In this document: positions 59,601 through 64,000 of the stretch, piece by piece
Layout of the letters: the number at the start of each line of letters is the position of its first letter
How positions within the stretch are numbered: the first letter of the stretch is position 1
Source: a virus
Strand: one strand, 5' to 3'
DNA: 64,000 nucleotides
Virus record (IMG/VR): IMGVR_UViG_3300036979_001044
Location: 32,811-96,810 of that record
Position numbers and translations under genes: made by a program
The notes under the pieces: generated by a model
What the model was told of the DNA's origin: nothing
The model's input: the letters and a program-made list of their open reading frames with translations, nothing else
Databases searched by the model: none

Positions 59601-61055
59601 CCCTCGCTCCCCTTCTTTGTAGTAAGCGGGGACCTTCGGTTTTTGGGTGATGTCGATCCCACGCGACTCGTACATCAAGCGCTTCTGCCCCTCTCCTGTG
59701 CTGGTGTCGTAGTCCTTTTGCTCCTTCCAAGGGATCTTGTGCCCAGCATCCGCCCACTTTCCACCTCGGGGTCCGATGAAAGGGCCGCCAGCCTTTTCCA
59801 GATATTCTCCGAGGTCGTCGATTCCAGAAAGTGCTTTTTCCATATCAGTCTCCTCGTTCAGGGATTTTTTGACCTTGGGTTTGCGCCCAGAGACTGCGTA
59901 CAGCTTCTCGATGAACCCAGGACTCGTGGCCATCTTGTTGTGCCAGTCAGCGAGCTGATCATGGAGCAGCATGCGCTCCTTCCGCACGCCCTTGTGCGGT
60001 AGACTGGGGAGCTTGGTACCAGCCATCACCTCCGCGCCATAGTCGGAATGGAACTTCGCGGCCTCCATGTGATCATCGGCGGTCATCCCCTGCTCGTGTT
60101 GCTTGAGCAAGTAGTTGGCCGCCGTTTTCTGGAACGTAGCCGACGCCGGCTCGGGAGTGGTGTAGCCACTCGCCCAGCGCTGGTGCCAGGAGCTGGCCAT
60201 GCCGGTCGGCACCGCGGGGATGTCGACCTTGCCGGCTTTGCCGATGGGCGGGGTCGGAGTGGATTCGACCTTGGGCGCCTTCACGTCCGCCGCGACAACC
60301 TTGTGCCCATCTCCGCCGCCAGAGTAATCCCCGACGATAGGCTTGCCCTTGTCGGTAATCCGCCAGCGCGGCTGGCCGTTCCATACGCTCACCGTGGCCT
60401 CGAAGATCTTGTGCCCCGCGGGTCGCTTGAGCTTGACGTTGAAGTAGGGGATCTTGCTGCCCATCGCCCCGGTCATGTGCTCATCGATCTGCGGAGCGGT
60501 AACAGCCACGAACTTGTGGGTGCCGACGATGAGGTGGTCGCCAGTCTTGATCGGATCTCCGACCCAACCCTTCGGTGCCCCTGGTTGCGCTTCAGCGACC
60601 TGAGCGATTTGAGGTTTAGGCGGTTCAGGGGCCGGCGCACTTTCTGGAATGCTTGCCCCTTGGGCTGCCTCATGAAGTTTCTTGGCCCGCTCGCCAATGT
60701 ACTCCACCGCCTGGTGAGCGCGGTTGGCCATCTCGGGGTTGCCGCTTTCAGAAACTTTCGCAGCGTAGATCGCTGAAGCCCCACCATCCCCGCCGCCCTG
60801 GGCGTAGTGATGCGCTATCGCCGCGAGCCCATTCATGTGGCTGGCCATGTGCCCGGTGTTCTTGTCGGCCAAATTCTGGAAATGCTCCCCAGCCGTTGCC
60901 CACTGGCTGGCCGACAAGCCGTGCATGCCGGCTTTCTCGCCCTCGGGCTTCCAGGGCACCTTGTGCTCGGCGTCGGCCCACTTACCCCCGCGGGGGCCGA
61001 TGAAGGGGCCACCGGATTTCCAGAAATTCTCCCGAAGCAAAAACCGCGCTGGCAT
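56688..61055 (-). CDS. 1455-residue modular virion-type protein
   Basis: ATG at 61055 with GAGGAGATAACG. Built from short modules: FIGPRGGKWADAEHK at ~18 and FIGPRGGKWADAGHK at ~423; four copies of an 18-residue unit like KKSMEAIEQLDEYLEKA (near 395-420, 635, 925, 1205); two RRWKG/RRWRG..GKW.YE units; repeated Ala/His-rich helices (AHQNATQAHMKAAQ; AHQRAERAHWAAAE); a Pro-Gly-Gln-rich linker (~770-910); and a C-terminal zinc ribbon (CTSCHNL, CPSCGDG). No catalytic domain recognised. K-S/K-A motifs at the module joints may be cut by the prohead protease. It lies between portal and terminase and is probably a head-internal protein. Confidence 0.7.
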   Translation of the reverse strand: MPARFLLRENFWKSGGPFIGPRGGKWADAEHKVPWKPEGEKAGMHGLSASQWATAGEHFQNLADKNTGHMASHMNGLAAIAHHYAQGGGDGGASAIYAAKVSESGNPEMANRAHQAVEYIGERAKKLHEAAQGASIPESAPAPEPPKPQIAQVAEAQPGAPKGWVGDPIKTGDHLIVGTHKFVAVTAPQIDEHMTGAMGSKIPYFNVKLKRPAGHKIFEATVSVWNGQPRWRITDKGKPIVGDYSGGGDGHKVVAADVKAPKVESTPTPPIGKAGKVDIPAVPTGMASSWHQRWASGYTTPEPASATFQKTAANYLLKQHEQGMTADDHMEAAKFHSDYGAEVMAGTKLPSLPHKGVRKERMLLHDQLADWHNKMATSPGFIEKLYAVSGRKPKVKKSLNEETDMEKALSGIDDLGEYLEKAGGPFIGPRGGKWADAGHKIPWKEQKDYDTSTGEGQKRLMYESRGIDITQKPKVPAYYKEGERGHDPILDAQGNPTGKIRMVPTGRVIDVATGKEVQEAPRAKGGANALVDQGDKLIEEIKGYQSAKPEALSPKDYDDFDTAVGKLRDMHQQLKVVAEKFMDQRKARPWSPQETTEFEGIRKQLHHVETALGMQGNSGMLMPTGYQSAKAEGEKSMDAIDQLDDYLEKAFPPPAAPATPGIGPGQAPVPPGGIGGAYTRRWKGPAGKWLYESDHPDHKQAIDASNTAETHPGTAGDLIGAHQNATQAHMKAAQSLKDDPTLSAEHYQVGADHAKAAAIVTTSYMANKAQGAFGAQPGQPPAPGQPMPPPGQPPVAGQPPAPGQPPVPPGQPPLAKGPVPPGQPPVPGQQPGQPPVAKLPVPPPGQFGAQPGQMAPPAPKPAPGMPPAQMQPAAGAPQAPQPDPGMKTVPTNPGGGQAPSGPPKPGQPVPEKKENPFQKKEKVKKSMEAIEQLDEYLEKAGGVYGGNYARRWRGANGKWRYEYPDSVKDKWAVAHRSAIDTSQAAEAAKLGNASVLAHQRAERAHWAAAEQFSHHPDMSGAHMAISDQHRKVWQGMQKQTSMAAAKGKGSPATKQVAEFLKKDKVIGKTKDGKPIHSAMSREHYSAASVGWRADGEMRKQRPDYHKYDHRDAAAAHKKEAEQARELSDRLHDEIAKQYGGNVFTKDDYTGLYRDEAPEKLRQKLEAIEEYAKTAYDASRNHAAASGNMFAPEEGETYGGVPYQPEERKKSMSRIDALDEYLAKAQSMPEGGPKEKLGTGEEQGGKVDGVGETSGEDDSDSKQPGAPSVPEDVLSDDDDKVSDQLKPGKKPIETAKSMAIHQNQRDMVRKEVAQAVSELRKSQDVEFGRGVAPERSAPAPRPEGIIWNQGADALVSYSNQADLAASELAKSEGFYHGESPQVAPTSLFLSQRVRCTSCHNLMAKSLAVCPSCGDGAQRTLQDVVNTSEHEQLVQGSRAGMLRPARTQGDVYFPGDK

Positions 61056-61057
61056 CG

Positions 61058-61993
61058 TTATCTCCTCACGATGAACTTCGGTTGAAGGGACTTCTCAGCG
61101 CCTTCCGTGGCACCTGTCCTAAGATAGAACCGACCCTTGCGGAATTCCAGCTTTCCCCCCGCGCATCCCTTCAGCGCCTCCTCAACCTCGTCCGGGTGGA
61201 AGCGCTCAGCCATCTCGTCTCGAAGCTCGCGTAGGTGTGCTCCTTGATCCCCGCGCTCGCCGACCGCCTTGCAGATCTTCCCGTGCAGGTACTGGCGGCG
61301 CGCCTCCCGCCCATCCACATGAGCGTCGGGGCGCGATTGGTACTTCTCGGGATCGTAGATGTAGCGGTAGCCGTCTCCCTGGGGCACCCTTTTATGGTAA
61401 GCACCTCCCCGCGGCTCGGCCTTTTGCAAGTCCGCATTTGCGGAGGGTACGCCCTTTTGCAGCTCGTCGACCGTGACCACCTGGACCATCGACTTGCGCG
61501 CCGTCCTCCAGAAAGAAAGCGCCCGTTCCAGAATCGCCTGGCGCAGCTCGGGCTGGAGTCGGGCTTCCCGGGTCTGGGAGATGACTGCCTGCCGCAGCAC
61601 CAGCTCGTTGGTCGCCGAGGCTACCGCCTTTTCCAGAAAAGTCTCCCAGCTCTGCGAGGCCCTCGCATCGAAGCCCATCCCCCGAACCACGCTCGCCGCA
61701 CTTCCCATGGGGTCGGTGTTCTGGAGGAGTTGGGCAATCTCGGGCTGCCGCGGCATGCGCTCCAGATCACGCTGATCACGCATATCCGCCATTCGCTCCC
61801 GACTGGGGACCTGCCCGGGAATGCGCTGCAAACGGTACTGCACGGGTACCAGGCTTTTCCCAAGCCCGCCCATGCGCTTGAAGATACCCATGACATACCG
61901 CCAATCCTTAGCCCGACCTTGCGCTTCCGCCCTGGCCTTGGCCTTGCTCCAGAGACGTTCCTGCTCAGGGGAATGGACCACGTTCGCCGGCAT
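61058..61993 (-). CDS. Virion-type protein, 311 residues
   Basis: I chose the ATG at 61993 (AGGAG seven bases upstream) over the longer frame. The N-terminus (VHSPEQERLWSKAKARAEAQ, then GRAKDWRYVMGIFKRM) is a short helical domain common in large phages. The middle is helical. Near residue 215 it has GGAYHKRVPQGDGYRYIYDP, a module related to units of the next gene. The C-terminus has a winged-helix look (GDQGAHLRELRDEMAERFHP) and ends EKSLQPKFIVRR. Function unknown. Confidence 0.65.
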   Translation of the reverse strand: MPANVVHSPEQERLWSKAKARAEAQGRAKDWRYVMGIFKRMGGLGKSLVPVQYRLQRIPGQVPSRERMADMRDQRDLERMPRQPEIAQLLQNTDPMGSAASVVRGMGFDARASQSWETFLEKAVASATNELVLRQAVISQTREARLQPELRQAILERALSFWRTARKSMVQVVTVDELQKGVPSANADLQKAEPRGGAYHKRVPQGDGYRYIYDPEKYQSRPDAHVDGREARRQYLHGKICKAVGERGDQGAHLRELRDEMAERFHPDEVEEALKGCAGGKLEFRKGRFYLRTGATEGAEKSLQPKFIVRR

Positions 61994-62066
61994 GCTGACT
62001 CTCCTTCCCATGGCTGGTTCTGGGGTCAGTATCAGCGCGGAACGCTGAAAAGACAACCCCCACCAA

Positions 62067-62480
62067 TCACGCGCTTACCCCATGACGCATGATCCCAATT
62101 CGGACCCGATTCTGTTCATGTTCAAAACCACAATTACAAGGTACCCCAAAACAAGGCAATCGGTGTGTAGCGTAGGTCATGAACGATCCGCGCAAATGAC
62201 CTAACTCGTAACGCAGCTTTCCCTCCTCACTCGAAGTTTTCTGGAGTGCCTCGCGTAGCGCCTCCAACTCTCGCTCCGCCATGGCCAACTCAAGTTCCGA
62301 TTCCCTCGCCAGACTATTCCGACCCTGTAGCTGGAAGATCAACTCATGCAACCGCTGCAACTCGTAGGTGAGCAACGCCGCAAGCGTTGCACTCGGATCT
62401 TGCCAAAGCGCCGAGTTGCCGGACTGCTCAACCGCAGCGGCGATAAGATTCTGCACCATGCTGTCAGGGGATGCGGCCAT
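62067..62480 (-). CDS. Coiled-coil protein with C-terminal Cys
   Basis: 137 residues from an ATG at 62480 (GGTGGAG upstream), overlapping the previous stop by 17 bases; an ATG at 62459 is possible. The longer frame to 62720 is a shadow. The middle is a coiled coil (LELAMAERELEALREALQKT) and the end has CFGVPCNCGFEHEQNR. No family recognised. Confidence 0.55.
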   Translation of the reverse strand: MAASPDSMVQNLIAAAVEQSGNSALWQDPSATLAALLTYELQRLHELIFQLQGRNSLARESELELAMAERELEALREALQKTSSEEGKLRYELGHLRGSFMTYATHRLPCFGVPCNCGFEHEQNRVRIGIMRHGVSA

Positions 62481-62970
62481 GAGGCTCCACCGGATTTTCC
62501 AGATATTGGAGAGCCTCCAGAATTGCCTCCAGCAAGCTCGGCTTGGGCTGGGTGTGGTAGTGCCAACGGCGATGGGGCCAGAGCGTAACGGTAAAAGCCT
62601 CGTAGCTCTTCCGCCGCTCGTCCCAGTTCCAGACTCGATGGATGCCCTGGAAGTCCGCGTGCGCGATGAGAGTGCCCAAGAGCACCGCAACGGTCGGCGG
62701 AGTGGACATCGCCGCATCAATCATGCGCTCGGCGTTGGTCTTCTTCTTGACCCAGCCGCGCCCTTCACAGCGCGGGCAGTCGAGCACCGCCGGAGCATGC
62801 GCTCCACCCCAGCCTCCCGCGCCCTCGCAGTTGGGGCAAAGCACCCGTTCAGTAAAACGCTCAGCCGCCTCGATCAAATTGGCGGGAATGCGATTGCGCT
62901 CCTCGATCTGCTGGTGCGGATATTCCGGAGGCAATGCCGGCGGCCATTCGTCTTCCCAGATCGATGTCAT
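62464..62970 (-). CDS. Protein with DnaJ-type zinc knuckles
   Basis: 168 residues, ATG at 62970 in an ATGA overlap. It carries CPNCEGAGG and CPRCEGRG, the paired CxxCxGxG knuckles of DnaJ-type zinc domains, and then a C-terminal domain (VWNWDERRKSYEAFTVTLWP). It could bind nucleic acid or partner proteins. Function unknown. Confidence 0.65.
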   Translation of the reverse strand: MTSIWEDEWPPALPPEYPHQQIEERNRIPANLIEAAERFTERVLCPNCEGAGGWGGAHAPAVLDCPRCEGRGWVKKKTNAERMIDAAMSTPPTVAVLLGTLIAHADFQGIHRVWNWDERRKSYEAFTVTLWPHRRWHYHTQPKPSLLEAILEALQYLENPVEPHGRIP

Positions 62971-63071
62971 TTCCCACCTCGCTTCCACCAGTCGACTACC
63001 CACAACAGCGTCCAGACCAACAGCGTGAATGCCGCCACGACTGCCAGAGCTTCCCACAAATTGGATCGCAT
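62967..63071 (-). CDS. 34-residue membrane protein
   Basis: ATG at 63071 with GAGGGCGGA. Almost all of it is a membrane segment (ALAVVAAFTLLVWTLLWVV) with a basic end (WWKRGGK). It overlaps the next gene by 4 bases. Its size and type would suit a small holin or membrane regulator. Confidence 0.6.
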   Translation of the reverse strand: MRSNLWEALAVVAAFTLLVWTLLWVVDWWKRGGK

Positions 63072-63078
63072 TCCGCCC

Positions 63079-63231
63079 TCAACCAAATAAACCCGATAGA
63101 TATCCATCGTACTGGAAAAACCAACGAGTCGCCGCAAGCGCTGCGCCCAGCAAAATGGCAATGATGGTCCAGAAAATTATGTCGGTATCCAGCACCCGAT
63201 CCAGCACCCGACCTATCCACTCAAATCGCAT
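63079..63231 (-). CDS. 50-residue membrane protein
   Basis: Hand-translated. ATG at 63231 overlaps the previous gene's stop by 11 bases; stop TGA at 63079-63081. One membrane segment (IIFWTIIAILLGAALAATRW) preceded by a basic/acidic helix (MRFEWIGRVLDRVLDTD). Together with the 34-residue protein downstream it forms a pair of tiny membrane proteins after the terminase gene. Confidence 0.6.
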   Translation of the reverse strand: MRFEWIGRVLDRVLDTDIIFWTIIAILLGAALAATRWFFQYDGYLSGLFG

Positions 63232-63430
63232 CGTGCCTGTCCTCCCTCCCGCATACCGGGCACTGCTCCAGGGCGTGCAAATAACGAGTGTGCACCACGC
63301 AGTCGATTCCCTTTACCCGCAGGTAGTCAGCAAGCAAGCGCGCGTTGATCACATCATGAATAGCCAACTCGATCTCCTGGCGGAAACCGTGCTGAAAAAT
63401 CGTAATGTGGACTGTCTGAATATCAGGCAT
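63221..63430 (-). CDS. Small protein with CxxC
   Basis: 69 residues, ATG at 63430. Alpha/beta look (VHITIFQHGFRQEIELAIHD; YLRVKGIDCVVHTRYLHALE) and a CPVCGRED end. No family recognised. Confidence 0.6.
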   Translation of the reverse strand: MPDIQTVHITIFQHGFRQEIELAIHDVINARLLADYLRVKGIDCVVHTRYLHALEQCPVCGREDRHDAI

Positions 63431-63447
63431 CGCGTGCTCTCAATTCA

Positions 63448-63506
63448 AGGAGTCGGGCAGCTTCCAACGGGGAGAGCGAGCGCCACCGCCTTCCGCCGCC
63501 CGACTC
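63448..63506 (-). other. Long inverted repeat after the terminase gene
   Basis: GGAGTCGGGC (63448-63457) pairs perfectly with GCCCGACTCC (63497-63506) across 39 bases. It lies in the 90-base gap between the terminase stop (63521) and the next gene (63430). It has no U tract; it may be a processing or weak termination structure. Confidence 0.5.
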
Positions 63507-63520
63507 CAACTTATACTACT

Positions 63521-64000
63521 CTACAACCAACCTCGCGGAGCCGGTAGCCAAGAGCTGTCAGACGGTGAATCGTTGCCAACTAGATCGGCCTGCACCTTGA
63601 CCTTGTCCTTTCCATTGCCTCCATCCTTTGCGCCAGTCAGCTCGCGCATCAAGTCGGCGATCTCTTCCCGACTGGGCGACTTGTTATACTCATCGCCAAA
63701 CGTGAATGCGAATCCGCCATGTCTGATAGCCTGATCGCATATCCAACAGCCCATCACCGTATCATCATGCCCACCAACACTTTGTAATTTACCTTCAGCC
63801 CATGTAAAGCTCCGCATCTCGTCAATCCACACCTCGGTCTCTTCAATCGATCGCCTGTCTCCACGCGGGATACGGAATTTCTTGTTCTCCAGAAGCACCC
63901 GCAAACTAGGCACTCCCTTGTCCAAACTGTTTTTCTGGACTCCAGTTGTAAACTCCTTGATCGGCAGATCAGTCAATCGAATCAGCTCATCGCCGAAGAT
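63521..64000 (-). CDS. Terminase large subunit, C-terminal nuclease part (partial)
   Basis: The frame is open to the window edge (residues IFGDELIRLTDLPIK precede the first TTG), so only the last ~159 residues are seen. The segment VGGHDDTVMGCWICDQAI matches the end of the RNase H-like nuclease of terminase large subunits, where the HDD aspartate helps bind metal; ENKKFRIPRGD precedes it. This enzyme cuts and pumps DNA into the head. The ATPase half must lie beyond 64000. Confidence 0.85.
   Translation of the reverse strand: MFGDELIRLTDLPIKEFTTGVQKNSLDKGVPSLRVLLENKKFRIPRGDRRSIEETEVWIDEMRSFTWAEGKLQSVGGHDDTVMGCWICDQAIRHGGFAFTFGDEYNKSPSREEIADLMRELTGAKDGGNGKDKVKVQADLVGNDSPSDSSWLPAPRGWL

Larger units (their letters stand above)
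446..61638. repeat. Dispersed 8-mer TTCCAGAA / TTCTGGAA, about 90 copies
   Basis: By hand count there are 45 copies of TTCCAGAA and 46 of TTCTGGAA on the plus strand; most extend to TTCCAGAAA. About two would be expected in 64 kb for equal base use. Copies occur in genes in all frames (giving FLE, FWN, FQK, SGT, PEN or SRN in proteins) and in gaps. Examples: 446, 5763, 5862, 5949, 5991, 6801, 42047, 42081, 61631. Copies with one changed base (YCCAGAAA) add at least 18 more. The function is unknown. Confidence 0.9.

Noticed and set aside
57708-60002. 764-codon open frame on the plus strand opposite the 1455-residue gene
   Set aside because: It is Arg/Leu/Gly-rich antisense of a repetitive, Pro-rich GC-rich gene, with no domain, ribosome site or promoter. 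The minus-strand frame has clear modules.
446-61638. TTCnnGAA as heat-shock element or STAT-type site
   Set aside because: Those are eukaryotic regulatory sites; this is a phage, and most copies lie inside genes. The resemblance is to the half-palindrome only.
446-61638. 8-mer explained by codon bias (for example Phe-Gln-Lys or Phe-Leu-Glu)
   Set aside because: Copies occur in all reading frames, in both orientations equally and in gaps.
1-64000. tRNA genes or CRISPR arrays
   Set aside because: No cloverleaf with acceptor/T-loop signals and no regularly spaced direct repeats seen; gaps are too short and the 8-mer is irregularly spaced.

Overview
This window is the structural (morphogenesis) half of a tailed bacteriophage with a contractile tail (myovirus). 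The evidence is a tail sheath, tube, tape measure, baseplate J, gp25/LysM and spike proteins, an HK97-type head set (terminase, portal, prohead protease, scaffold, capsid) and no chromosomal genes. Every gene is on the minus strand except one. Spacing is tight, with many ATGA/TAATG overlaps and AGGAG-type ribosome sites. The host cannot be read from the sequence. The genome continues past both edges: the terminase is cut at 64000 and a LamG protein at position 1.

In transcription order (64000 to 1): terminase large subunit end (63.5-64 kb); two tiny membrane proteins and small Cys/coiled-coil proteins (62-63.4 kb); a 1455-residue modular protein and a 311-residue protein (56.7-62 kb); portal (55-56.7 kb). 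Then come very large multidomain proteins that look like virion-delivered 'polyvalent' proteins: SNF2 helicase plus zeta-like kinase with an intein (48.8-54.6 kb), a HECGH metallopeptidase-like protein (47.5-48.8 kb), a MuF-type minor head protein fused to pyrophosphatase-like and CCA/polyA-type nucleotidyltransferase domains with a second intein (42.6-47 kb), and a 2685-residue protein with a HipA/PI3K-like kinase domain, about nine degenerate beta-type repeats and a possible ADP-ribosyltransferase end (33.9-41.9 kb). Next are prohead protease, scaffold and capsid (30-33.2 kb), decoration and fibre-like proteins (23-30 kb), a NlpC/P60-like hydrolase, a stand-alone response-regulator receiver and a membrane coiled-coil protein (21.6-23 kb), connectors and neck (17.4-21.4 kb), sheath, tube, chaperones and tape measure (11-17 kb), baseplate (4-11 kb) and two duplicated LamG proteins (1-2.2 kb).

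Two things stand out. (1) The intein in the minor head gene (45416-46327) carries, on the opposite strand and in exact codon register, a complete Vsr/EDxHD-type homing endonuclease gene (45545-46135, +), the only plus-strand gene of the window. It has its own candidate promoter, and its 3' end dual-codes with a conserved Hint motif of the intein. (2) The 8-mer TTCCAGAA (mostly TTCCAGAAA) occurs about 90 times by hand count, in both orientations about equally and in all reading frames, where about two are expected. It is nearly absent from 447-5762, from the endonuclease gene and from 61.7-64 kb. The second intein, in the SNF2 P-loop, has the Trp/Cys/Thr signature of class 3 inteins.
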